Source: Syntrophomonadaceae bacterium
GTDB taxonomy: Bacteria; Bacillota; Dethiobacteria; DTU022
NCBI GenBank assembly: GCA_007130585.1
Contig: SLSE01000002.1
Span: 1-24,029 of the forward strand
Direction: 5' to 3'
DNA: 24,029 nt
Shown: piece by piece, positions 7,671 through 15,812 of the stretch
Numbering within the stretch: position 1 is the first letter of the stretch
How the letters are laid out: the number at the start of each line of letters is the position of its first letter
Notes under the pieces: generated by a model
What the model was told of the DNA's origin: nothing
Databases searched by the model: none
Seen by the model: the letters and a program-made list of their open reading frames with translations, nothing else
Program-made: the position numbers and the translations under genes

Positions 7671-9101
7671 ATGGATGGTGCAATGCTCCCGAAAGGCGTC
7701 CCGCATGAAGAAGTGATGGCCGGTTTAACAGGTTTTACGGAAAATGATGTAGACTGGAAAACGGGAAAGGTAATGACCGGACTTTACGATCCCGGCCGCG
7801 ACGCTCACGACCTGGCCGTGGAAGCCTACACCCGGTTTCTGCCCCAGAATGCGCTCTACGTTAACATGTACCCGAGTATTGGAAAACTTGAAAAGGATGT
7901 TGTCTCCTCTATGGCAGGGCTGCTGCGCGCAGATGATGAAGTGGTGGGCAATATGACCAGCGGTGGAACCGAGAGCATCATGATGGCCGTAAAGGCTGCG
8001 CGCGACTGGGCCCGTGAAAACAGGCCCGGGATCAGCGAGCCGGAAATGGTCCTGCCGGTGAGCGCACATCCCGCCTTTATCAAGGCTGCCCATTACCTGG
8101 GCCTGAGCGTCAGGCAAACCGGGCTGGATCTGACGGATTACCGCGCAGATATTACCGCTTGCCGCGAAGCGCTGGGCGATAATACTGTTCTGGCCGTCGG
8201 TTCGGCGCCCAATTTTTCACACGGTTCCATTGACCCGATCAGGGAAATGGCCGCCCTGGCCGCCGAAAGAGACATCCTCTTTCATGTTGACGGGTGCGTG
8301 GGCGGAATTTACCTTTCCGTCATGCGCAGGATGGGTGAGGAACTGCGCGATTTTGACTTCTCTGTGCCCGGTGTTACCAGCATATCTGTTGACCTCCATA
8401 AATACGGTTACACCCCGAAGAATGCTTCGGTGGTCCTTTACCGCAACCGCGATCTTCGCAAGCATGCCTGGTTTGTCTGCTCCTCAACCACTGAATACGT
8501 GGTGATTAATCCGACTGCCCAGAGTACGCGATCGGGCGGGCCCTTTGCTGCGGCCTGGGCCATGCTTCGCTACCTGGGAGAAGAGGGTTTCCAGGATATA
8601 GTGCGCCGCTCCCAGGAAGCAACCCGGCTGATGCTGGACGGTATTGCCGCTATAGAAGGTATTGAGGTGATCGGCGAACCGGACATGTGCATGTTTACCA
8701 TGGCCTCGGACCAGGTAAACATATTCGAAGTGGACGACGAACTCGGCAGCCGCGGCTGGAAAATGATTCCCCAGTTTGCCTGCGGGGGCAGCCCGCCCAA
8801 CCTGCATGTCAGCCTCAGCCAGGCCAATGTGCCGCATGTCGACCGGTTTGTGGAAGACCTGGGCGAAGTGGTAGGGAGGCTGCGCAGCGAAGGCTCGGCG
8901 GTAAACACCGAAGAACTGCACGCCCTGGTGGATCGGGTTGCCGATCAGCCGATCGAGGTTATCATGGGGGAGGTTATTCCCCACATCGGATTAAGCGGGA
9001 TGGATCTGCCGGAAAAAATGGCTCCGCTGAATACCGTATTGAACCGCCTTCCCGCCGAGAAGCGCGACCGGCTGCTGACCTTTTTCTTTAACATGACCTA
9101 G
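7671..9101 (+). CDS. PLP-dependent group II decarboxylase, sphingosine-1-phosphate-lyase-like
   Basis: A 476-residue fold-type I PLP enzyme. Motifs: NMTSGGTESIMMAVKAARD (94-112, phosphate cup), VSAHPAFIKAAHYLG (130-144), HVDGC (205-209; Asp207 contacts the PLP ring nitrogen) and SVDLHKYGYTPK (239-250) with Lys244 as the Schiff-base lysine. The combination of TSGGTES, SAHPAF and HKYGYTPKNASVVLYR is most like sphingosine-1-phosphate lyase and its bacterial relatives rather than classical glutamate decarboxylase. No N-terminal membrane helix is present, so it is soluble. Residues after about 425 form a C-terminal tail beyond the catalytic core. Substrate is unknown: decarboxylation of an amino acid or cleavage of a phosphorylated amino alcohol are both possible. 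ATG with GGAGG 8 bases upstream. It is likely cotranscribed with the downstream UroD-like gene. Confidence 0.85.
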   Translation: MDGAMLPKGVPHEEVMAGLTGFTENDVDWKTGKVMTGLYDPGRDAHDLAVEAYTRFLPQNALYVNMYPSIGKLEKDVVSSMAGLLRADDEVVGNMTSGGTESIMMAVKAARDWARENRPGISEPEMVLPVSAHPAFIKAAHYLGLSVRQTGLDLTDYRADITACREALGDNTVLAVGSAPNFSHGSIDPIREMAALAAERDILFHVDGCVGGIYLSVMRRMGEELRDFDFSVPGVTSISVDLHKYGYTPKNASVVLYRNRDLRKHAWFVCSSTTEYVVINPTAQSTRSGGPFAAAWAMLRYLGEEGFQDIVRRSQEATRLMLDGIAAIEGIEVIGEPDMCMFTMASDQVNIFEVDDELGSRGWKMIPQFACGGSPPNLHVSLSQANVPHVDRFVEDLGEVVGRLRSEGSAVNTEELHALVDRVADQPIEVIMGEVIPHIGLSGMDLPEKMAPLNTVLNRLPAEKRDRLLTFFFNMT

Positions 9102-9107
9102 TATCAG

Positions 9108-9130
9108 GCCCGGTAAAAGTTTTGCCGGGA
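9108..9130 (+). other. Intercistronic hairpin
   Basis: CCCGG...CCGGG with A/T-rich inner pairing lies between the PLP gene and the UroD-like gene. No T-run follows, so it is more likely an RNA processing or stability element than a terminator. Confidence 0.35.
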
Positions 9131-9167
9131 GCAGTTCTATAATTTAAAAGCAGCAGGGAGGATCCAC

Positions 9168-10430
9168 ATGAGTGAAAGAATGACGCCCCGCGAAAGGATG
9201 GAAGCAGCCTTCGCCTTTCGGGAAAGCGACCGGGTCCCGGTTGATTTTTCCGCCACCCACAACAGCGCTGTCAATGTTATAGCTTACAACCGCCTGAAAA
9301 AACACCTGGGAATTGAAAGCGAAACCTACATGCGCGATCCCATTCCCATGCTTGCCTCTCCCGACCTTGAAGAGGGGTTGAAGGTATTTAAAATGATGGG
9401 CGGCGACCTGCTGCCCCTGCCCCGCCACATCAATTTCGGGGTGCCCGCTGAAGACTGGCGCCGCTGGACATTAAAGGACGGTTCAACCTGCCTGGTGCCG
9501 GGAGGCTTTCAACCGGAACGCAAAGAAAACGGCACCCTGGAGATGACTCTTTTAAACGGCCTGGCCGTGTTAAGCAAACCGGAGCGCGGGCATCATTACA
9601 ACCTGGTCAGCCGGCCTCTTGGCATGATCGAAGACCGCACCCAGCTCGAAAGCCTGCTGCCAGCCCTCAGGCAGAGCGGGGCTTTCTCCATTTCAGACGA
9701 AGAAGTGGAAATCCTTAAAAGCCGGGCTGCGCAACTTTGCCAGGAAACTGATTACCCCCTGGTGGCCACGGGCGGCCCCCTGTTCTTTTCAATCTACCAG
9801 GTGGGCCAGGAGCTTTTCGGCTACGAGAAGTTTTTTACCTTTATGGCCGGAGACCGGGACCTGATGCACTGCTGGCTTGAGTTTTTAACGTCAACATGCA
9901 TTGAGCGGCTGGGCAAATACCTGTCAGCTCTCGGTCCCTGCCTGGATGTGATTATGATGGGTGACGACTACGGTTTGCAGAATTCGCTGCAGATGTCTCC
10001 GCAAATGTTCCGCGAACTTTTCAAGCCCTACCTGGTCCGGGTTTGCCGGGCCGTGAAGGAATTTGCCCCGGGTATAAAAATACTGCTGCATTCCTGCGGC
10101 AGCGTGGCCCCGATTATTCCTGACTTTATCGATGCCGGGATCGATGCCCTGAACCCGGTCCAGGTTACAGCCGCAGGCATGGAACCCGCTTTCCTGAAAA
10201 AAGAATTCGGCAGGGAAATAGTCTTCTGGGGCGGCGGGGTTCGCACGCAGAGCACCCTTGTTAAGGGTACGGTGGAGGATGTTGCCGCGGAGGTTCGTGA
10301 GATGATCGATATATTCGGACCCGGTGGAGGCTATATTTTCTGCCCGATTCACGACATCCAGGAAGAAGTGCCGCCCGAAAAAATCCTCGCCATCTACCGC
10401 ACGGCGCAGGAACACGGGGTGAGCCGCTAA
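9168..10430 (+). CDS. UroD/MtaA-superfamily protein with methyltransferase-type zinc site
   Basis: A 420-residue uroporphyrinogen-decarboxylase-fold (TIM barrel) protein. The start TPRERMEAAFAFRESDRVPVDF is characteristic of MtaA/CmuA-like proteins. LLHSCGSV (306-313) and GGYIFCPIHDIQEEVPPEKIL (387-407) supply His308, Cys310 and Cys392, matching the H-x-C-x(n)-C zinc site of corrinoid methyltransferases such as MtaA, CmuA and MetE; MGDDYG (264-269) is another family motif. Known relatives move methyl groups between a substrate or corrinoid protein and coenzyme M or tetrahydrofolate. True HemE lacks this zinc site, so haem synthesis is unlikely. No corrinoid protein or MtaB/MttB partner is in the window. 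SD GGGAGGA precedes the ATG. Second gene of the operon with the PLP enzyme, 66 bp apart, ending in a terminator. Confidence 0.85.
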   Translation: MSERMTPRERMEAAFAFRESDRVPVDFSATHNSAVNVIAYNRLKKHLGIESETYMRDPIPMLASPDLEEGLKVFKMMGGDLLPLPRHINFGVPAEDWRRWTLKDGSTCLVPGGFQPERKENGTLEMTLLNGLAVLSKPERGHHYNLVSRPLGMIEDRTQLESLLPALRQSGAFSISDEEVEILKSRAAQLCQETDYPLVATGGPLFFSIYQVGQELFGYEKFFTFMAGDRDLMHCWLEFLTSTCIERLGKYLSALGPCLDVIMMGDDYGLQNSLQMSPQMFRELFKPYLVRVCRAVKEFAPGIKILLHSCGSVAPIIPDFIDAGIDALNPVQVTAAGMEPAFLKKEFGREIVFWGGGVRTQSTLVKGTVEDVAAEVREMIDIFGPGGGYIFCPIHDIQEEVPPEKILAIYRTAQEHGVSR

Positions 10431-10460
10431 AATGGTGCCGTCCGGGCTGATTCTAAACCT

Positions 10461-10487
10461 GCCTGCGGCCGGGTCCGCGGGCTTTTT
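10461..10487 (+). terminator. Rho-independent terminator after the UroD-like gene
   Basis: An 8-bp stem GCCTGCGG/CCGCGGGC (one G-U pair, 10461-10468 and 10475-10482), 6-base loop and five T (10483-10487), located 30 bases past the stop codon. Confidence 0.85.
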
Positions 10488-10491
10488 GTAT

Positions 10492-11502
10492 TCAGCTTCT
10501 TAAATCCACCAGGGTTTTAATGTTTTCCCGGCCGGCGGCTTTGAATGCGGTTTCAAGGGAATCGAAAGGTTCGATCGCGGAGATTAGGGGTCTGAGATCT
10601 ATTGCTTGATCACCGATTAAACGGACCGCTTCCTTAAATTCGGCAGCGGTTTTTCCGAAGGCTGTTTTAATGTCTATCTCGCGGGTAACCAGGCTTAAAA
10701 AATTCAGTTCCACCGGCTGGTAGCAGATGCTGAGAACGATTACTGGCGAACCGGGCGCCGCCAGGCTGCAGGCCTCCTGGATCGTAACGGGCAGGCCGGC
10801 GCACTCAAATACCAGGGCCGCCCCCCGCCCATCCGTCAGGCGTTCTACCGCCGCAGCGGGGTTTTCCCTGCCCGGATCAATGAGGGCTGCGGCCCCCATG
10901 GCAGCAGCGACCGCGGCCCGGTCGGGATCCGGTTCCATTACCAGGACTGTTTTTATGCCGCGCAGTTTGAGCAGGGCTAAAACCACCAGGCCCACGGTTC
11001 CCGCGCCGATGATCAGGGCGTTTTCAGCTGCAGCAGTTTGCACCCTGTTAACGGCGTGAAGGCCCACGCTTAAGGGTTCGGAAAGCGCGGCCAGTTCAAG
11101 GGGAGCGGTATCCGGTATTTTATGCAAATTCCGGGCAGGCAGTACAACGTATTCAGCCAGGGCCCCCTGGCCGGTAATCCCCAGCCTGCGCATCTCCGGG
11201 CAGCGATCTTCAGCTCCGGAGAGGCAAAAAGAACAGGATCCGCAGACGATGATATTATTTCCGGTAACCCGGTCCCCGGGGGACCAGCTGCCGCATCCCG
11301 GCCCGACCTCGCTGACAAGCCCGGCAAACTCGTGCCCTATTGTTAAATCAGGGGGCAGAAACCCGCTATGAAAAGCATGCAGGTCGGATCCGCAGATGCC
11401 GCAGTATTGAACCCGGACCAGGATCTCGCCGGGGCCTGCCTGCGGCTTCAGTTTTTCAATAATTTCCACTTTTTCGGGACCGCTGATTACCGCTGCTTTC
11501 AT
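10492..11502 (-). CDS. Zinc-dependent medium-chain alcohol/polyol dehydrogenase
   Basis: A medium-chain dehydrogenase of the sorbitol/threonine/butanediol type. With the ATG at 11502 it is 336 residues. An in-frame ATG 18 bases further up (11520) is less likely, because the conserved start is MKAAVI and an AAAGGA lies about 8 bases before 11502. Catalytic zinc ligands are in YCGICGSDLH (Cys37) and IGHE (His57, Glu58). The four structural zinc cysteines are in VCGSCSFCLSGAEDRC (Cys87, 90, 93, 101), and the NAD(P) loop is GAGTVG (166-171). It oxidises a secondary alcohol or polyol to a ketone, or the reverse, with NAD(H). It is the last gene of the minus-strand run; its partners suggest it handles a product of the TPP enzyme or SDR, but the substrate is not readable. 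Confidence 0.88.
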   Translation of the reverse strand: MKAAVISGPEKVEIIEKLKPQAGPGEILVRVQYCGICGSDLHAFHSGFLPPDLTIGHEFAGLVSEVGPGCGSWSPGDRVTGNNIIVCGSCSFCLSGAEDRCPEMRRLGITGQGALAEYVVLPARNLHKIPDTAPLELAALSEPLSVGLHAVNRVQTAAAENALIIGAGTVGLVVLALLKLRGIKTVLVMEPDPDRAAVAAAMGAAALIDPGRENPAAAVERLTDGRGAALVFECAGLPVTIQEACSLAAPGSPVIVLSICYQPVELNFLSLVTREIDIKTAFGKTAAEFKEAVRLIGDQAIDLRPLISAIEPFDSLETAFKAAGRENIKTLVDLRS

Positions 11503-11595
11503 TAATCTATCCTTTCGCATACGAAATATCCGGCTGTTTGTTAAAGCCGCCTGTTGCCTGAACCGGCACTCTCTTCCCGGGGGGAGGGTTTCCGG

Positions 11596-11644
11596 ACAGG
11601 CGTGCTCTCCGGCCGGCGGCTTCCCGGAGAGCAGGGGAGCCTGT
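11596..11644 (-). other. Long interrupted hairpin between the carrier and dehydrogenase genes
   Basis: An outer stem ACAGGC/GCCTGT (11596-11601, 11639-11644) encloses an inner perfect 10-bp stem TGCTCTCCGG/CCGGAGAGCA (11603-11612, 11624-11633). It starts 7 bases past the stop of the GltS-like gene. No T-run follows on the minus strand, so it may stabilise or attenuate the transcript rather than end it. Confidence 0.55.
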
Positions 11645-11651
11645 TTAACGA

Positions 11652-13016
11652 TTAAAAGCGGCGCGGCCCCAGGAATTTGAATATTTTAAGCAGGGCCAGC
11701 GATAATAACATGGCGCCCGCATAAACCGCTACAACTGATTCAACGCTCCAGTTCCACCAGAACGGGGCATGCATCAGCAGCATGTAGCTGAGGACAAAGG
11801 GGGCCGAAAAAATTGCCTGCACCCCCAGTTCCAGTCCCACAGGAGTTTCAAATTCCGGGTCGGTAATTCTTAACAGTAACAGCCCGGTGGAGACGTTGCC
11901 GGTTGTAATGCCGTATATTCCGACCGTTCTTTCCAGGCTGTAGGACCAGGTTCTTCTCCCCAGGTAGACAACCAGGAAAGTGGTAAGCAGTCCGCTGGCC
12001 AGGGCGATTACTATGATTGGGACTATATACTGCCATACAATTATGACCTGGATGGCCATAATGGTGGCGATGATCAGGAAATCGATGGACCATCCCGTTA
12101 TCCGGCGCTGGATGCCGGGATCCAGCAGGTAGCCCAGGCCGATCCTGGTGATTATGAACTTTGTAAAAAGGGCGATTACCAAACCAAAGAAAAAGAAGAA
12201 CCCCCACAGGCTTTGGGCCACTTCTTCGGATATAAACAGCCCGATGCCCAGGACCAGCAGGTAGGTCAGAACATAGACCAGGCCCACCAGGGCCGCATGG
12301 AGGGCCAGGGTATCGGCATTTCCTGAATAGGTGGTCAGATCGCCGGCGGATTCTTTTCTGGATTCTTTATTTATGATGCCGGTCAGGATATCCCGGGGAA
12401 GGCTTTTCGGAGCCTGGGCAGAATGTCCTTTGCGAATTCCCCAGTTAACCAGGGGAACCCCGACAAAAAAAGCAAAGGCAAAGCCGAAGACAGCAAAGGA
12501 AAGGCCCAGGGTGGCGGCATGCGCGAAACCGAATTCTTCCCACACTTTGCCTATTGACAGGGCCTGGCCGGGGCCCTGGGTGAAGCCCAGGGGGGCCAGG
12601 AACCCGAAGGTGGGATGCAGGTTGTAACCGGCTGCATTAAAGAGAAAAATGCATAAGGCGCCCACGATTGCCTGCATCGACATGGCAGCTCCCGATACAA
12701 GTCCCATCCAAGCCGAGCCTTTCACGGGGCTTCTTTCGGCCGGGTTACTGTCGTTTTTCCGCACATTGGTGGTCAGGCCGAGGGAAATAAAAGAGATGAT
12801 GAAGAGGTGATAAGCAAATGCTTCCAGCATATCGGTCGAAGCGCTTATCAAGCCGGTGCTGATCAGGATCAGCCCGACAGCGCCTCCTATGAAGCAGCTG
12901 GGGATGAGAAACTTTTGAAAAAATTTTACAGAAGACCTGAGGAAAATACCCAGCAGCAGCATGATAGCCATGAATCCAAACAGTAAAAGCGGCTCAAAAG
13001 GAAAAGGCGTATCCAT
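11652..13016 (-). CDS. GltS-like (ESS family) sodium:carboxylate/glutamate carrier
   Basis: A 454-residue integral membrane protein with about 11-13 hydrophobic helices. IPSCFIGGAVGLI near residue 40 and GFTQGPGQALSIGKVWEEFGFAHAATLGLSFA in the middle resemble the re-entrant segments of GltS, whose canonical form is a glycine-rich GHGTA-type stretch. The second half repeats the topology, ending in TTGNVSTGLLLLRI, the matching re-entrant element. It probably imports an amino or organic acid with Na+. The motif differs enough from E. coli GltS that glutamate should not be assumed. ATG at 13016 follows a weak GGAGATGATCT stretch. It lies inside the minus-strand run between the SDR and the dehydrogenase. 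Confidence 0.72.
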   Translation of the reverse strand: MDTPFPFEPLLLFGFMAIMLLLGIFLRSSVKFFQKFLIPSCFIGGAVGLILISTGLISASTDMLEAFAYHLFIISFISLGLTTNVRKNDSNPAERSPVKGSAWMGLVSGAAMSMQAIVGALCIFLFNAAGYNLHPTFGFLAPLGFTQGPGQALSIGKVWEEFGFAHAATLGLSFAVFGFAFAFFVGVPLVNWGIRKGHSAQAPKSLPRDILTGIINKESRKESAGDLTTYSGNADTLALHAALVGLVYVLTYLLVLGIGLFISEEVAQSLWGFFFFFGLVIALFTKFIITRIGLGYLLDPGIQRRITGWSIDFLIIATIMAIQVIIVWQYIVPIIVIALASGLLTTFLVVYLGRRTWSYSLERTVGIYGITTGNVSTGLLLLRITDPEFETPVGLELGVQAIFSAPFVLSYMLLMHAPFWWNWSVESVVAVYAGAMLLSLALLKIFKFLGPRRF

Positions 13017-13103
13017 TAGATCATCTCCTTTTCATCTTTACGGGCAGGATTTCCGTCTATTGACCGGCCTGTTTACTGCTTACTGTTCTGAAAATAAAGA
13101 ATT

Positions 13104-13115
13104 CGCCTGCAGGCG
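13104..13115. repeat. 12-bp perfect palindrome
   Basis: CGCCTGCAGGCG in the 120-bp gap between the GltS-like carrier and SDR genes. It is a possible operator or chance palindrome; nothing else is recognisable in the gap. Confidence 0.25.
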
Positions 13116-13136
13116 CCATCCTTCCTGCCGGCCCGG

Positions 13137-13988
13137 CTATAACCTGGGCCGGGCGGTAGCGTTACCCAGGCCGTGTCCTCCTGAAATATTGATTACCTCC
13201 CCGGTCAGGTAGTCGGCATCGGGCGAGGCGAGGAATGCAACCAGGGCGGCAACGTCTTCCGGTGTTCCCAGGCGGCCCAGGGGTGTGGAGCGGGCAATTT
13301 CCTCTTTTAGCGCTTCCACGGTGGTCCCCTTTACCCGGGCTTCCATCTCCAGGCCCCACTGTTTTAATTCAGTTTCAATATCACCGGGCAGGACAGCATT
13401 AACGCAAATGTTGAAAGGGGCCAACTCCAGGGCCATGGAACTGGTAAGGCCCAGCATGCCTGCCTTTGATGCGCTGTAAGCATGCATCCACAACGCCCCT
13501 CTTCTTGCCGCCCGGGAGGAGATGTTCACGATTTTGCCGCCCCCGTTTTCGATCATCAGGGGAGCAACCGCGCGGCAGCATAAAAAGGTGCCGGTCAGGT
13601 TGACGGCCAGGGTTTTATCCCAGGCCTCCAGGGAAAACTGGGCCAGCGGGGCCGGCCCCGGCGAACAACCGGCGTTGTTAACCAGGATGTCGATCCTGCC
13701 GAAAGCGTTTTTAACCTCCCCGATAAGGGCTTCAACAGACTCCGGGCTTGAGATGTCCGCAATAAGGGGTAAAACTTCCGCCCCCAGGGAGCGGATATCT
13801 TCGGCCACCTCTTCCAGTTCGGCCCTGGCGCCCGCCTTGTAGTCGGGAAATTCGCAAAAACCGCTTGCAATATCGGTGACGACCACTGCTGCTCCTTCAA
13901 GGGCCAGCCGGCGGGCACATACGCTGCCGATACCTTTCCGGCGGCCGCTTCCCGTAACGAGGGCTACTTTTCCTTTAAGTCTGCTCAT
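13137..13988 (-). CDS. Short-chain dehydrogenase/reductase (FabG-like)
   Basis: A 283-residue classical SDR: cofactor loop GSGRRKGIG (13-21), NNAG (104-107), catalytic Ser157/158 in VNISSRAA, and Tyr171/Lys175 in YSASK, followed by a normal C-terminal VINISGG. It reduces a keto group or oxidises a hydroxyl with NAD(P)H. I choose ATG 13988 over an in-frame TTG at 13994: AAGGA lies 9 bases from the ATG but only 3 from the TTG. A stretch around 40-60 (SGFCEFPDYKAGARAELEE) is longer than in FabG and may shape the cofactor edge. It lies 57 bp downstream of the TPP enzyme, so it may reduce that enzyme's 2-hydroxyketone or ketoacid product. Confidence 0.88.
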   Translation of the reverse strand: MSRLKGKVALVTGSGRRKGIGSVCARRLALEGAAVVVTDIASGFCEFPDYKAGARAELEEVAEDIRSLGAEVLPLIADISSPESVEALIGEVKNAFGRIDILVNNAGCSPGPAPLAQFSLEAWDKTLAVNLTGTFLCCRAVAPLMIENGGGKIVNISSRAARRGALWMHAYSASKAGMLGLTSSMALELAPFNICVNAVLPGDIETELKQWGLEMEARVKGTTVEALKEEIARSTPLGRLGTPEDVAALVAFLASPDADYLTGEVINISGGHGLGNATARPRL

Positions 13989-14045
13989 GGGCAAATATCC
14001 TTTCCGGCGCAGTGTACCCGATCCCGGTCGGTTTAAGGCTGCGCT

Positions 14046-15704
14046 CTAGTTGATTTTCCAGGGCAGGTCCATACCTCCAAAACCTGATTCGGGGTCCGTC
14101 AACACGTTGATGCAGGCAGGCAGCCCGCTTTCTACGGCCTCGGAAAAAACCGTTTTCAGGTCTGCCAGTTTTTCAACCAGGGCTCCGTACCCGCCCAGGG
14201 TTGCCGCGATCTGATCGTAGCGCAGGGTGTTCAGTTCAACGCCCATCGTGCGCCCGTAGTCGCGGTTTTGAACCCTCCTGATCTGACCCCAGCCGCCATC
14301 GTTGGCTATAATTGATATCACGGGAATTTTATGGCGGACGGCTGTTGAAAACTCCATGGCGCTGAAGCCGAAAGCGCCGTCACCCGTAATCAGGATGACA
14401 GGCCTTTCGGGGTGGGCCAGCTTGCCGGCAATAGCGAAGGGCAGACCTACGCCCAGGTGCCCGAAAGCGCCGATCCAGATCAGGGAAGAAGGGGAGAGGG
14501 CATCCATGGTCAGCACGGAAAACCCGGCAATATCGCCCCCGTCAACCACCAGGGAAGCATCAGCGGGCAGAAGGGAGCGCAGTTCCCGGCAGAGCAGGGC
14601 GGGATGAATAAACTCTCCTTCCGGATCGGCTCCCTGCACGGCCGATTCACGGGCCGCTTCGCGCATCACTCTTACCGTTTCGGGCCAGCTGCTTTCCACC
14701 TGCATCTGTTCCGGGCCAAGCGCTCCGGCCAGCTGACCCAGGATTGCCCTGACGTCTCCGGTCAGGCCGAAACCGGCGGGACGGTTTTGACCGATTTCGG
14801 AAGATTCGATATCGACATGGATTGTTTTTGTTGACATGCTTAAAAGCGGAGGGCGCCCGTAACCGACAGTCCAGTCCAGGCGGGTACCCAGGATCAGGGC
14901 CACATCGGCCTGCATCAGGCCGATCGGGAAGAATCCGCCGGCCAGGGGATGGTCCTCGGGGAAAGTGCCCCGGCCCATGTTGCGGGTGTAAACGGGAATG
15001 CCCAGGTTTTCGGCAAAGGATTGCAGTTCGGCAGATGCCCCCGACCAGAAGACCCCGCTTCCCGCCAGGATAACCGGTCTTCTGGCACTGGCCAGCATTT
15101 CAGCCGCTTTCCGGATATCGCTTTCCCCGGCGCAGGGGCGCGAGGTGCAGTAGTAGGCCTCGGGGAAGCGGACCAGGCCGGGATCTGTTTTCTCATGCAT
15201 AATATCGACCGGAATTTCCAAAAAAACCGGGCCGGGACGCCCGCTTAGCGCATGGCGGAAGGCGGAGGCCACGTATTCCGGGATTCTTTCCACCTGGTAA
15301 ACCTGGCGGGCCCACTTGGTGAGAGGGCGCATCAGCTCCAGCTGGTCGATATCCTGCATGGCCCCGATATCGCGCCGGGCCAGGGAACTGCGGCCGCCGA
15401 TTAAGACCAGCGGAACGCAGCTCTGGGCTGCGACAGCCATTCCGGGCAGGGCATTTACCACGCCGGGACCGGCAGTAACCACGGCAACGCCCGGCCTGCC
15501 GCTGTAGCGGGCCCAGCCCTCGGCCATGTGGACGGCTGCCTGCTCGTGATGCGTATCGATTATACGCACCCCTTCGGTAACGCAGCCGTCAAATACCGGG
15601 TTGATATGACCGCCGCTTAAAGTGAAGATCTGACTGACTCCTTCATTCTTCAGGGCCCGGGCAACCAGGCCGCCACCCAAAATATCCCCGTTTTCCTGTT
15701 TCAT
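14046..15704 (-). CDS. TPP-dependent acetolactate synthase/2-hydroxyacyl-CoA lyase-like enzyme
   Basis: A 552-residue three-domain thiamine diphosphate enzyme. The N-terminal Pyr domain has the catalytic Glu54 in THHEQAAVHMAEG and GPGVVNALPGMA (79-90). A central Rossmann domain begins near RRPVILAGSGV (208-218). The C-terminal PP domain has GDGAFGFSAMEF (441-452) and Asn468, the Mg-TPP site. GAMQDIDQLEL after the first GG loop is like oxalyl-CoA decarboxylase/2-hydroxyacyl-CoA lyase as much as acetolactate synthase, so the reaction (carboligation, decarboxylation or C-C cleavage of a 2-hydroxy/2-keto acid) is open. It has no small subunit nearby, arguing against a biosynthetic IlvB. The start at ATG 15704 has AGGAGG 6 bases upstream; a TTG two codons earlier overlaps the SD. 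It is the second gene after the DASS carrier. Confidence 0.85.
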   Translation of the reverse strand: MKQENGDILGGGLVARALKNEGVSQIFTLSGGHINPVFDGCVTEGVRIIDTHHEQAAVHMAEGWARYSGRPGVAVVTAGPGVVNALPGMAVAAQSCVPLVLIGGRSSLARRDIGAMQDIDQLELMRPLTKWARQVYQVERIPEYVASAFRHALSGRPGPVFLEIPVDIMHEKTDPGLVRFPEAYYCTSRPCAGESDIRKAAEMLASARRPVILAGSGVFWSGASAELQSFAENLGIPVYTRNMGRGTFPEDHPLAGGFFPIGLMQADVALILGTRLDWTVGYGRPPLLSMSTKTIHVDIESSEIGQNRPAGFGLTGDVRAILGQLAGALGPEQMQVESSWPETVRVMREAARESAVQGADPEGEFIHPALLCRELRSLLPADASLVVDGGDIAGFSVLTMDALSPSSLIWIGAFGHLGVGLPFAIAGKLAHPERPVILITGDGAFGFSAMEFSTAVRHKIPVISIIANDGGWGQIRRVQNRDYGRTMGVELNTLRYDQIAATLGGYGALVEKLADLKTVFSEAVESGLPACINVLTDPESGFGGMDLPWKIN

Positions 15705-15812
15705 AAGCAACCTCCTTGGTTGATTTTGATTCTACCTGTCCGGCAGGCACCTCCTGCCTTCGATACCGGTTTTTATTTTCTTATTCTGAAAAAGCACCCG
15801 TAAACCTGCTTT

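Noticed and set aside
8484..8984. 166-codon minus-strand frame inside the PLP decarboxylase gene
   Set aside because: It is fully antisense to a gene with intact catalytic motifs; no recognisable domain or start signal.
9924..10415. 163-codon minus-strand frame within the UroD-like gene
   Set aside because: Shadow of the zinc-site-coding region on the other strand; no own promoter or ribosome binding site.
9168..10430. HemE (uroporphyrinogen decarboxylase) of haem synthesis
   Set aside because: The H-x-C...C zinc site and the N-terminal sequence fit the MtaA/CmuA-like branch, and no haem genes are nearby.
14302..15248. Several plus-strand frames of 80-140 codons
   Set aside because: Antisense shadows of the TPP-dependent enzyme in a high-GC region; no motif or ribosome binding site.
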